The notes below the pieces were generated by a model. The model did no database searches, was not told the DNA's origin, and saw nothing but the letters and a program-made list of their open reading frames with translations. This document shows, in pieces, positions 35,056 through 43,414 of a stretch of DNA of 64,000 nt (position 1 is the first letter of the stretch; the number at the start of each line of letters is the position of its first letter). The position numbers and the translations under genes were made by a program. Origin of the DNA: Rickettsiaceae bacterium (GTDB lineage Bacteria; Pseudomonadota; Alphaproteobacteria; Rickettsiales; Rickettsiaceae); assembly GCA_024236375.1 (NCBI GenBank), contig JACKKP010000003.1, positions 143,174-207,173 of the forward strand. Reading direction: 5' to 3'.

Positions 35056-35844
35056 TTAGCGTAATTCAAAATAGACTTTATTAATGTCACGTAAATCTAT
35101 CATTTTATACCTTTGGCTAAACTCTTTCTGCGCAGAATAAATTTTGCAAAGATATTTATAACCTTGCTTGAAATTTTTTTCAGGCATTTTTACTACTACA
35201 CCTGATTCTAGATTTAAGTTCCAGCGTCTATTACCATATCTTACCGCTGATATCACTTTGTCTTTTATAGGCCTACATTGTTCTAATTCATCAATCAAAC
35301 TTTGTGCGTATATATTTGCATCTTGTCCTATTACTTGTAATAAATCATGTTTAATATCTTGAGTATATGGAGTAATACGATTTCCTTCATCGTCAATCAG
35401 GTATAAGTTATTTTGAAATTGCCAAATAGCTATTGCAGTTTTCTCAACAATAGAAATATATAAATCAAAAGGCAATTGTCGCTCTATTATTGCTGTCTCT
35501 ACCCATTTATTACTTTCTAATCGTTCTTTAATTTTATACAAATTCAGTTTCAATATTGGATCTCCTTTCTTTACGGAAACTGCATCTAATATCTCTTCAT
35601 ATGAAATATTTTCATTACCTTCAATAATAAGTTTTTTTAAGACTAGACCATAATCAGCAGACTGATTATAAAAATAGTCTTTGACAGAATTGATAATTTT
35701 GTCAAAGACTGAAGTAAATATAATTAGTAATAAAATAGTCAGCGCTAATAATTTTAGACCAAGCCTTATTTTATAAAAAAGTTGCCATGACTTTCTTTTT
35801 AAAGAAATCTGTTGTTTTTTTAATGTAGCGTTTTTACGTCTCAT
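35056..35844 (-). CDS. ftsQ: Cell division protein FtsQ
   Basis: FtsQ is a bitopic protein that links early and late divisome proteins. The 262-residue product has a short basic cytoplasmic tail, one membrane helix (LKLLALTILLLIIFTSVFDKI, about 31-51), a POTRA domain starting at VLKKLIIEGNENISYEEIL (about 76), and a periplasmic beta domain with WVETAIIERQLPFDLYISIVEKTAIAIWQ. It is the last gene of murC-murB-ddl-ftsQ and overlaps ddl by 4 bases. In many bacteria ftsA follows; here the convergent kinase gene lies directly downstream. Confidence 0.88.
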   Translation of the reverse strand: MRRKNATLKKQQISLKRKSWQLFYKIRLGLKLLALTILLLIIFTSVFDKIINSVKDYFYNQSADYGLVLKKLIIEGNENISYEEILDAVSVKKGDPILKLNLYKIKERLESNKWVETAIIERQLPFDLYISIVEKTAIAIWQFQNNLYLIDDEGNRITPYTQDIKHDLLQVIGQDANIYAQSLIDELEQCRPIKDKVISAVRYGNRRWNLNLESGVVVKMPEKNFKQGYKYLCKIYSAQKEFSQRYKMIDLRDINKVYFELR

Positions 35845-36920
35845 GACTCATATATGGCTTTTTCGACAATTTGTTGTACTAATTCAGTATAAGAAATATT
35901 TTGATATGCAGCTATTTCAGGACATATTGATAGTGGCGTCATACCAGGGTGACTATTTAATTCTAAAATATAGATCTCGCCAGATGATTCTTCATATATA
36001 AATTCTGCTCTGATCATCCCATCTTCACATTCAAAAATTTTACATAATTTTTCTGCTATAGACAATACTTCTTGATATTTATCGTGCGGTATAACAGCTG
36101 GATAAATATGTTCTGTAAAACCTTTTGTATATTTTGCTTCATAATCATAAAATCTTTTATTATTTAATAATCTGATCTCTAGAGCTCCTAAAGCTTTACC
36201 ATTTAATATCGCTACTTGAATCTCTTTGCCTTTGATATATTTCTCGACAAGAACCTCATCACCATAAGGGAAGTTATATTGAGCAAAAGAAAAATCATCA
36301 TCTTCGAATATTACTTGCACTCCCACACTAGAACCTTGTGCAATTGGTTTTACCACATAAGGTCGTTTAATTGGATCAGTGGACAAATTATCAGACTTGG
36401 AAACTAGTTTTGACTCAATGACCTGTAATTTATGAATTCTACAAATTTCATTTGTTTTTTTCTTATTCATAGCTAACGCGGACGCAAGCACACCTGGCCC
36501 AGTATATGGAATATGTAAAATATTTAGCAACCCTGGTATACACCCATCTTCACCATAAGTACCATGTAGAGCGTTAAAAACCAAATCAGGATTTATCGAT
36601 TGCAATACTATGGCAATATCAGAACCCATATCTATAAATATCACCTGATAATTCAGTTGTAAAAGACTATTCACTACACCATTTGAGGTCATATATGATA
36701 CTTCACGTTCAGTAGACATCCCCCCTCCTATTACCGCAATCAGCTTTTTACCTTTTATAGGACGAAAATTAAATGATTCAATCTTTAACGCATTATCAGC
36801 AACATAATCAGATAAATCTTGATCTCCTTTAGCTTGGCATTCAACGATAAAAGAGTATTTTCTATATTGATTATGATATGCTTTATTCAACTTATTCTCC
36901 CTATTCTTTTTATTTCCCAT
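35841..36920 (-). CDS. ddl: D-alanine--D-alanine ligase
   Basis: Ddl makes the D-Ala-D-Ala dipeptide for peptidoglycan. The ATP-grasp enzyme shows LIAVIGGGMSTEREVSYMTS at about residue 61, the ALHGTYGEDG loop, PYVVKPIAQGSSVGVQVI, and EVLVEKYIKGKEI, and ends with the ELNSHPGMTPLS metal/substrate loop. The 359 residues include an N-terminal extension of about 55 residues not usual for Ddl (about 305-320). Its first codons overlap the end of murB by 34 bases, so a later start, or a real extension, are both possible. It overlaps ftsQ by 4 bases. Confidence 0.92.
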   Translation of the reverse strand: MGNKKNRENKLNKAYHNQYRKYSFIVECQAKGDQDLSDYVADNALKIESFNFRPIKGKKLIAVIGGGMSTEREVSYMTSNGVVNSLLQLNYQVIFIDMGSDIAIVLQSINPDLVFNALHGTYGEDGCIPGLLNILHIPYTGPGVLASALAMNKKKTNEICRIHKLQVIESKLVSKSDNLSTDPIKRPYVVKPIAQGSSVGVQVIFEDDDFSFAQYNFPYGDEVLVEKYIKGKEIQVAILNGKALGALEIRLLNNKRFYDYEAKYTKGFTEHIYPAVIPHDKYQEVLSIAEKLCKIFECEDGMIRAEFIYEESSGEIYILELNSHPGMTPLSICPEIAAYQNISYTELVQQIVEKAIYES

Positions 36921-37765
36921 TTTAATTTTATTCCTTCTTGCTCAAAAACACGATTTCTTACAAATTCTCCTAAAGTTTCAATATCACTGGCAGTAGCATT
37001 TGCTTCATTAATCAAAAAATTACAATGCTGCTCTGAAATGCGGGCACCACCTAGTTTGAAACCCCTGAGGCCTACTTTATCAATTAATTGCCAAGCTTTT
37101 AATCCTTCTGGATTTGCAAAAGTACTACCTCCTGTTTTTTCTGTAATAGGTTGAGTGCTAGAACGCCTTTGAGAAATCTCATCCATTGTGGCGTTAATTT
37201 CTGCTGTATTGCCCTTGGTAATTTTGAATTCTACTTTGGTAATTATTATATTATTTGGCAGATTAGTCTCTCGATATTTAAATATGATATCTTCTGCATT
37301 TATTATTTTAGTTTCTCCTGCAAAATCTACTATATGTATTTTTTCTATTATATCTTTGAATTCACTACCATAAGAGCCTGCATTCATTACTACTCCCCCA
37401 CCAATACAGCCTGGGATACCTACCAAAAATTCCAACCCAGTAATTGAATTAACTGCACAATATTTTGATAAATTATAATTTAAACATCCAGCTCCTACTA
37501 TCAATTTATTATCTTCAATTACAATATCATTAAAGCCCTGAGTCAGTTTAATCACCACACCCTCTACGCCTGAATCACGAATAATCACATTTGATCCTGC
37601 TCCAATTACAGTGATAGGCCCCGAATATTGCTTTAAAAAAACGATCAAATCATCTATATCAGATGGTTTAAAAAAGAGATCAGCACTACCGCCTACTTTA
37701 AACCAAGTGAGATTGGCTAAATTATAATTTTCTTTTAAACTGCCTCGAATATTGTGCAAATTCAT
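36887..37765 (-). CDS. murB: UDP-N-acetylenolpyruvoylglucosamine reductase
   Basis: MurB uses NADPH and FAD to reduce UDP-GlcNAc-enolpyruvate to UDP-MurNAc. The 292-residue product has the FAD-binding pattern: NLTWFKVGGSADLFFKP near the start, TVIGAGSNVIIRDSGVEGVVI (about 54), GIPGCIGGGVVMNAGSYGSEF (about 115) and the GGSTFANPEGLKAWQLID loop near 222. It lacks the extra tyrosine-loop domain of E. coli MurB, and so belongs to the type II form. It lies 4 bases downstream of murC. Confidence 0.95.
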   Translation of the reverse strand: MNLHNIRGSLKENYNLANLTWFKVGGSADLFFKPSDIDDLIVFLKQYSGPITVIGAGSNVIIRDSGVEGVVIKLTQGFNDIVIEDNKLIVGAGCLNYNLSKYCAVNSITGLEFLVGIPGCIGGGVVMNAGSYGSEFKDIIEKIHIVDFAGETKIINAEDIIFKYRETNLPNNIIITKVEFKITKGNTAEINATMDEISQRRSSTQPITEKTGGSTFANPEGLKAWQLIDKVGLRGFKLGGARISEQHCNFLINEANATASDIETLGEFVRNRVFEQEGIKLKWEIKRIGRIS

Positions 37766-37769
37766 TTGA

Positions 37770-39194
37770 TCATTTTTGTAAATTTTGTAATGCGGCTCTA
37801 CATAAATAACTAATATCGCCCGCTCCCATACATACTACCAAATCCCATGGCTTGGCGTGGTTTTTGATAATTTTATCTATCATGTTTTTATCGCTTATAT
37901 ATTCCGCATCTTTGCCTTTATTCACTAAGGCATTTGATAAATTATGAGAATCATAACCATCTATTTTTTGCTCACCTGCTCCATACACATCTAAAACAAA
38001 AATTTTATCTGCATCTGCAAAAGCCTCGGTAAATTCATCAAATAAATTATATAATCTGTTATATCGATGTGGTTGAAAAATCGCAATTAACGAACATCCT
38101 TTTTTCAAAGCTACTCTAGCCGTTGAGAGAGTGGCTTTTATTTCAACAGGATGGTGCGCATAGTCATCTATAATATCTATATTATTATAACTTCCAATTT
38201 TAGTAAAACGGCGATTAACACCTTGAAACCTACTAAAACCGTTTTGCAGCACTTTAATACCAAAGTCTAATTCGACTCCAACAGCAATAGCAGCCAGTGC
38301 GTTTAATACATTATGATAACCAGGAATTGGAATTGTTATTTTTTCTATTATATTAACACTAGAACAATTAGGAAAACGAATTTTAATATCAAAAACAGAA
38401 GAACTGATACTTAAATTTATATTATATGCAATAATATCTGCATCCTCTGATTCAATACCATAAGTAATAATCCTCTTATCTTTAATCTCTTTTATTATTG
38501 AACGCACAACAGGATGGTCAATACACACAACACCAAAACCATAAAATGGTAGGTTACTTAAGAAACTTTTAAAAGCATTATTTAATGATTCACAAGTTTT
38601 ATAATAATCCATATGCTCCGGATCAATATTAGTAACAACAGCAACTGTAGAAGGAATATTAATAAAAGTTGCATCTGATTCATCAGCTTCTACTACTAAA
38701 TACTCACTTGTACCCAAATATGCATTAGTATTTTTATTATTAATAATGCCTCCATTAATCACTGTAGGATCAAGACCTGCAGCTTCAAATAAACATGCTA
38801 CTAAAGAAGTAGTAGTAGTTTTACCATGAGAACCTGAAATAGCAATAGAGAATTTAAGTCTCATTAATTCCGCAAGCATTTGAGAGCGCTTTATAATAGG
38901 AATTTTACGAGCAATTGCTTCTATTAGTTCGGGATTATCTGGTTTTATTGCAGAAGAAATCACAAGATAAGCGACATCTTTTATATTTGCTGCTGAATGG
39001 CCTATTATAATTTTTATACCCTTATCTGATAAACGCTTAGTATTAGGATTATCTACTAAATCTGATCCTTGTATTTTATAACCAAGATTAAATAAAATCT
39101 CAGCTATACCACTCATTCCAATTCCACCTATTCCTACAAAATGTATAGCACCTAAAATGTTATTTTTTCTTTTTGTCTCTAATACTAACATCAA
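37770..39194 (-). CDS. murC: UDP-N-acetylmuramate--L-alanine ligase
   Basis: MurC adds L-alanine to UDP-MurNAc, the first amino acid of the stem peptide. The 474-residue product has the N-terminal FVGIGGIGMSGIAEIL nucleotide-sugar site, the ATP P-loop SGSHGKTTTTSLV (about 119), EADESDATFI (about 170), and a C-terminal IDDYAHHPVEIKATL motif. It starts the murC-murB-ddl-ftsQ run. The frame opens with MMLVLETKRKNN; a start a few codons later is possible. Confidence 0.96.
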   Translation of the reverse strand: MMLVLETKRKNNILGAIHFVGIGGIGMSGIAEILFNLGYKIQGSDLVDNPNTKRLSDKGIKIIIGHSAANIKDVAYLVISSAIKPDNPELIEAIARKIPIIKRSQMLAELMRLKFSIAISGSHGKTTTTSLVACLFEAAGLDPTVINGGIINNKNTNAYLGTSEYLVVEADESDATFINIPSTVAVVTNIDPEHMDYYKTCESLNNAFKSFLSNLPFYGFGVVCIDHPVVRSIIKEIKDKRIITYGIESEDADIIAYNINLSISSSVFDIKIRFPNCSSVNIIEKITIPIPGYHNVLNALAAIAVGVELDFGIKVLQNGFSRFQGVNRRFTKIGSYNNIDIIDDYAHHPVEIKATLSTARVALKKGCSLIAIFQPHRYNRLYNLFDEFTEAFADADKIFVLDVYGAGEQKIDGYDSHNLSNALVNKGKDAEYISDKNMIDKIIKNHAKPWDLVVCMGAGDISYLCRAALQNLQK

Positions 39195-39227
39195 TATAAA
39201 GATATTTTACTTATTTTGTACGCTATA

Positions 39228-39605
39228 TTATCCACTAATTACTACGAACGCAACTGCAAATGGGGCCTCATCTGATAATGAAATATTAATTTTTATATTT
39301 TTGCTATAGTTTATTCTAGGAGTATCAATCAAAACATAAGGAGCACCTAACTTGTTATTTAAAATTGCTATGTCTTTAAAAGCAACTTCCCCTATACCAG
39401 TTCCTAAGGCTTTTGACACAGCTTCTTTACCTGCGAATCTTTTGGCAAGATAAGGTATTTTATCCACGCTAATTAGGTTATTAAAATAATCTATTTCTTG
39501 TGTATGAAAATTTTTTTCTAAAAAACTTTTACCAAACCGAGAATATATTTTTCTAATACGATCAATATTGACTATATCAGTACCAATCCCAATAATATCC
39601 ATCAT
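39228..39605 (-). CDS. acpS: Holo-[acyl-carrier-protein] synthase
   Basis: AcpS transfers phosphopantetheine from CoA to acyl carrier protein. The 125-residue product has the two signature motifs: IIGIGTDIVNIDRI at the N-terminus (Asp binds Mg) and RFAGKEAVSKALGTGIG near 58 (Glu and Lys), plus the C-terminal INISLSDEAPFAVAFVVI strand. Usual length is about 120-130. It lies 11 bases after rel/spoT and before murC; the combination of acpS with rel/spoT is common in bacteria. Confidence 0.95.
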   Translation of the reverse strand: MMDIIGIGTDIVNIDRIRKIYSRFGKSFLEKNFHTQEIDYFNNLISVDKIPYLAKRFAGKEAVSKALGTGIGEVAFKDIAILNNKLGAPYVLIDTPRINYSKNIKINISLSDEAPFAVAFVVISG

Positions 39606-39616
39606 ATACCTGAGAT

Positions 39617-41776
39617 TTACTTTCTAATCTTATAAACGTTTTTTACTACTTTTTGCAGCTTAAGTGAATTAATTATTTGATCAAAATGGGTTACAGAACA
39701 TACATTGATATCAAATCTAATTACAAACTGATTTGCTTCTCTTTTTACAAGGTGAAAATTAGTAATATTACCTTGTGCTTTTCCAATTTCACTAGTCACC
39801 ACAGAAAGACTAGAAGGCTCGTTTGTCATTACCACTTCAATACAACCGATAAATGGTATATTAGTGGCATTACTATCCCAAGTTAATTCTATGAGCCTAT
39901 CAGGGATAGACGAAAAGCTTTTCAGCATTGGACAATCTTTAATATGAACAGTAATACCAGTACCCGCATGTAGTACACCAACAATTTTATCGCTACTAAT
40001 TGGCTGACAACATTTTGCAAAACGCGTTGCTATACCAGAGATTAGTCCTTTTATTGGTACTTTATGCTCATCGACTAGGGATTGTATTTTTTTCTTTCTA
40101 TTGGGCACTAACATTGCAAGAGTTTGATTGAACCTACTTTTAGGTACAGATACTTGCTTTACTACTTCTTCTCTAGAAATTAACCCCTGTCCTACCTCAT
40201 ATAAAAGTTGTGTACGGGATTTTTGGAAAAATTCACAAGCTTTGCGAATTGCCTCACCTTCATCTTCAATATCTGCAACTTTGAAAGCTTTGCTCAATAT
40301 ATTATATCCGAGTTTGATATATTGATCATTCTGGTGTAATTCTGTAACTTTACGTATTTCTGCTTTAGCTTTTCCAGTAATCGCAAATTTCTCCCAATCA
40401 GGTGAAGCTACCTGCTCTTGAGAAGTAATAATCTCAACTTGATCACCATTTACTAATTCAGTATCAAGAGGCATAGTTGCGCCATTTACTTTTGCACCAA
40501 TACAACTATTACCAATATCTGTATGTACCATATAAGCGAAATCAATAATCGTTGCTCCTTTAGGTAGCGCAATAACTTTTCCAAGTGGAGTGAAACAGAA
40601 TACTTGGTCATAATACATAGCAAGCTTTGTATTTTTCAGACGCTCTTCAGCTTCTGTATTATTATTTAATATTGATAATAATTCCTTAATCCATACATTA
40701 TAATCTTTTCCATCAGAAACATCCTGATGATTTTGTTTATATCGCCAATGTGCCGCGACTCCCCATTCTGCGATTTCATGCATTTCTTGTGTTCGGATCT
40801 GCACCTCAATTTTGCATCCTACAGGCCCAATAACTACTGTATGTATAGATTGATATCCATTATTTTTTGGTATACTGATAAAATCCTGAAAGCAATTAGG
40901 TACCATCTTATAGTTACTGTGTATTATTCCGAGTATCTTATAACAATCAGGAATAGATGCAGCAATTATCCTAAATGCAATAACATCGGATAATTGATCG
41001 ATAGTAACATTTTTATGAGTGATCTTCATCCAAACTGAGTATGGAGTTTTTTTACGACCATATATTTTCACATTTGGTACTAGAGGTTTTATAGTGTCGT
41101 CTAGCTCTTTAATGATTTTGGTAATAATATCTTCTGTATTTCCAGAAACATTGTTTAATCTTTGAATTATAGAATTACGAACATCAGGATATAATATTTT
41201 AAATGCAATATCTTGTAATTCTACTTTGATTTTTTGCATCCCAATTCTTTCAGCCAAAGGTGCGTAAATCTCCAATGTTTCCAAAGATATCCTTTCTTTC
41301 TTCTCTTGCTTCGATATAAAATCAATTGTACGCATATTATGTAATCTATCGGCTAATTTGACTACTAATACTCGAATATCGTAGCTCATGGCCATTAATA
41401 GTTTACGAAAATTTTCAGCCTGGCGTACATCATAAGACTTAAGTTCAATTTGTGTCAGTTTAGTTACGCCATCTACTAATTTTGCTATATCTGTAGAAAA
41501 GTTTTGCTCTATATCTTCATAAGTAAGTTCTGTATCCTCAATTGTATCATGTAATATAGCGGTTACAATTGAATCAGAATCAAATTTCATTTGTGCAACG
41601 ATCTCGGCTACGGCCAAAGGATGTTCATAGTAAGGTGCACCTGATTCTCTTTGCTGAGAACCGTGATATTTTACAGCAAATTTGATTGCTTTAATCACTA
41701 CTTCTTCATCAATAGCTATACCATATGATTTATATTTTTCTATAATATTTTGATAAAAATCTTCTGACTGTTCCAT
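39617..41776 (-). CDS. Bifunctional (p)ppGpp synthetase/hydrolase, Rel/SpoT family
   Basis: These enzymes make and degrade the alarmone (p)ppGpp. The 719-residue product is full length: HD hydrolase domain with QRESGAPYYEHP and LHDTIEDTELTYEDI (about 37-85), synthetase domain with GRKKTPYSVWMKI (about 240), NNGYQSIHT and EVQIRTQEMHEIAEWGVAAHW, then TGS (FTPLGKVIALPKGATIIDFAY, about 393), a helical region and a C-terminal ACT domain. The motif that distinguishes RelA (EFDD) from bifunctional enzymes (RFKD) reads CFQD here. Unlike the fragmented spoT genes of Rickettsia, this frame is uninterrupted. It lies just upstream of acpS. Confidence 0.92.
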   Translation of the reverse strand: MEQSEDFYQNIIEKYKSYGIAIDEEVVIKAIKFAVKYHGSQQRESGAPYYEHPLAVAEIVAQMKFDSDSIVTAILHDTIEDTELTYEDIEQNFSTDIAKLVDGVTKLTQIELKSYDVRQAENFRKLLMAMSYDIRVLVVKLADRLHNMRTIDFISKQEKKERISLETLEIYAPLAERIGMQKIKVELQDIAFKILYPDVRNSIIQRLNNVSGNTEDIITKIIKELDDTIKPLVPNVKIYGRKKTPYSVWMKITHKNVTIDQLSDVIAFRIIAASIPDCYKILGIIHSNYKMVPNCFQDFISIPKNNGYQSIHTVVIGPVGCKIEVQIRTQEMHEIAEWGVAAHWRYKQNHQDVSDGKDYNVWIKELLSILNNNTEAEERLKNTKLAMYYDQVFCFTPLGKVIALPKGATIIDFAYMVHTDIGNSCIGAKVNGATMPLDTELVNGDQVEIITSQEQVASPDWEKFAITGKAKAEIRKVTELHQNDQYIKLGYNILSKAFKVADIEDEGEAIRKACEFFQKSRTQLLYEVGQGLISREEVVKQVSVPKSRFNQTLAMLVPNRKKKIQSLVDEHKVPIKGLISGIATRFAKCCQPISSDKIVGVLHAGTGITVHIKDCPMLKSFSSIPDRLIELTWDSNATNIPFIGCIEVVMTNEPSSLSVVTSEIGKAQGNITNFHLVKREANQFVIRFDINVCSVTHFDQIINSLKLQKVVKNVYKIRK

Positions 41777-41861
41777 AGATCAATATAATTTCTTAATCCG
41801 TTTTAAAATTATGACCTAAATTTGAGATTAATAATATTATTTATTTTTTCAAATCTATTCC

Positions 41862-42665
41862 CTATCCATTATTCTTAGCTCTTATAGTGGATATTACTTG
41901 TTTCAACCTTTCTAAAGTAGGTAATCCTTTGATTATTTGATTATCAATAAGATAGAACGGTGTACCTGTGATATGTAATCCACGAGCAAATTCTAAGTTA
42001 GCACCAATTAATTGCTTCATATGATAACTATTAATTTCATTCTCTATGGAAGCTGGGTTTATTTGGTACAAATCAAATAATTTTTGGATTGTCTCAATAC
42101 TATCATCTTTTATTGTCATTAAATCATGATGAAAATTCGCAAATAATTCAGGTGCAACCTTATGGACTGCTAACGCTATTTTTGTTAAGTACAAAGATTT
42201 ATCACCCAGAACTGGAATAGGTCTCAAAATTATCTGGATATTTTGGTCTTGGCTTATTAGTTGTTGTTCCACTAGATAAGATTTATGACAATATCCACAT
42301 TTATAGTCGAAAAATACTATAATCTTGATATCACCATCAGGATTACCAAAATATGGTGGTAGATTTTGCGTAGTAAATTTATCAAAATTGTTATTTATAT
42401 ATTCATCAATTTTTATGGATAATTTTTTATTATGTTTCTCATGCAAATTTTCCACTGATTTAATCAAATCTTCTGGATTATTCAATATATAATTTTTAAC
42501 TATCTGTTCTATATTTTCTTTGCTCAACGAATCATGTTTCTGACTAGTAGAATCATCTATGACAGCAGTCACAGTTTCTGTTTTTCCTATTTCTTTATAG
42601 GCAAATAATAATACTAAAACAGCAAAAATTATCACTAAGGTCAAATTTACTATTTTTGAAATCAT
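41862..42665 (-). CDS. DsbA-family thiol oxidoreductase, periplasmic
   Basis: The 267-residue product starts with a hydrophobic signal or anchor helix (ISKIVNLTLVIIFAVLVLLFA). A helical region with EQIVKNYILNNPEDLIKSVENL follows (about 52-72), then a thioredoxin fold with the CGYC active site in VFFDYKCGYCHKSYL (about 125) and the cis-proline segment in LHITGTPFYLIDNQII near 232. This matches the DsbA/Com1-type periplasmic oxidoreductases that form or isomerise disulfide bonds in secreted proteins. It lies alone, with the M15 peptidase diverging from it. The electron partner (DsbB) is not in this window. Confidence 0.85.
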   Translation of the reverse strand: MISKIVNLTLVIIFAVLVLLFAYKEIGKTETVTAVIDDSTSQKHDSLSKENIEQIVKNYILNNPEDLIKSVENLHEKHNKKLSIKIDEYINNNFDKFTTQNLPPYFGNPDGDIKIIVFFDYKCGYCHKSYLVEQQLISQDQNIQIILRPIPVLGDKSLYLTKIALAVHKVAPELFANFHHDLMTIKDDSIETIQKLFDLYQINPASIENEINSYHMKQLIGANLEFARGLHITGTPFYLIDNQIIKGLPTLERLKQVISTIRAKNNG

Positions 42666-42814
42666 ACCAATAATTACTTTAATTTAAATTTAATATTAAT
42701 TACTTCAATAAATTAGATATTGCAAAATAAAACGTAAATATCGCATTGGTAATTTGCAATTTTAGTGTCAGAGTATCATATTTATTATTTATATCACTAA
42801 AAATATATTTGAAT

Positions 42815-43402
42815 ATGCAAATTGAAATCAAAACTTTGGATCAAACTTTAATCAATGAAATGAAAAAATATAATATTTGGTCACCTGAGTGCCCTGTACC
42901 TTTAGGTGATTTAAACCTAATTAATTTACTTCATTATGATTTTAGAGGAAACATCATACGAGGCCAAATTATAGTACACAAAAAGATAGCAGAAATTACC
43001 GCTAATATATTTCAACAATTATTAAAGAGAAAATTTCCGATTCACAGTGTCAAACTAATCCAAGAATTTCAGGGAGATGACGTATTATCAATGGAAGCTA
43101 ATAATAGTTCAGCGTTTAATTTTAGGCAAATTGCTGGCACTAGTACAATTTCTATTCATTCATACGGCTTAGCAATAGATATTAATCCAGTTCAAAATCC
43201 GTATATAACTCATTATAATAATACTGTCTTAATCCAACCTAGCATTAGCAAGGATTTTTTAGATAGAACACATCAGAAGCCCGGCATGGTAGAAAATATC
43301 GTAGAATTATTTGTAAGCCATGGCTTTAATTGGGGTGGTCATTGGAAAACCATTAAAGATTATCATCATTTTGAATTCCCATTAGATCAATTATTTCTAT
43401 AA
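42815..43402 (+). CDS. M15-family peptidoglycan peptidase (D-alanyl-D-alanine or L-Ala-D-Glu type)
   Basis: M15 peptidases cut peptide bonds in peptidoglycan with a zinc ion. The product of about 195 residues has the zinc motif in SIHSYGLAIDINPVQNP (H and D ligands) and a second His in DYHHFEFPL near the end, together with the STISIHSYG and GGHW segments of the VanY/endolysin branch. An in-frame ATG at 42746 would add 23 residues that look partly hydrophobic and could act as a signal; at the start I chose there is none. It diverges from the DsbA-like gene. Whether it remodels the wall or is a phage-derived endopeptidase cannot be told. Confidence 0.7.
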   Translation: MQIEIKTLDQTLINEMKKYNIWSPECPVPLGDLNLINLLHYDFRGNIIRGQIIVHKKIAEITANIFQQLLKRKFPIHSVKLIQEFQGDDVLSMEANNSSAFNFRQIAGTSTISIHSYGLAIDINPVQNPYITHYNNTVLIQPSISKDFLDRTHQKPGMVENIVELFVSHGFNWGGHWKTIKDYHHFEFPLDQLFL

Positions 43403-43414
43403 ATTAACAAGTCT

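Noticed and set aside
39617..41776. Fragmented spoT as in Rickettsia
   Set aside because: The frame is continuous through all domains, so it is a single intact gene.
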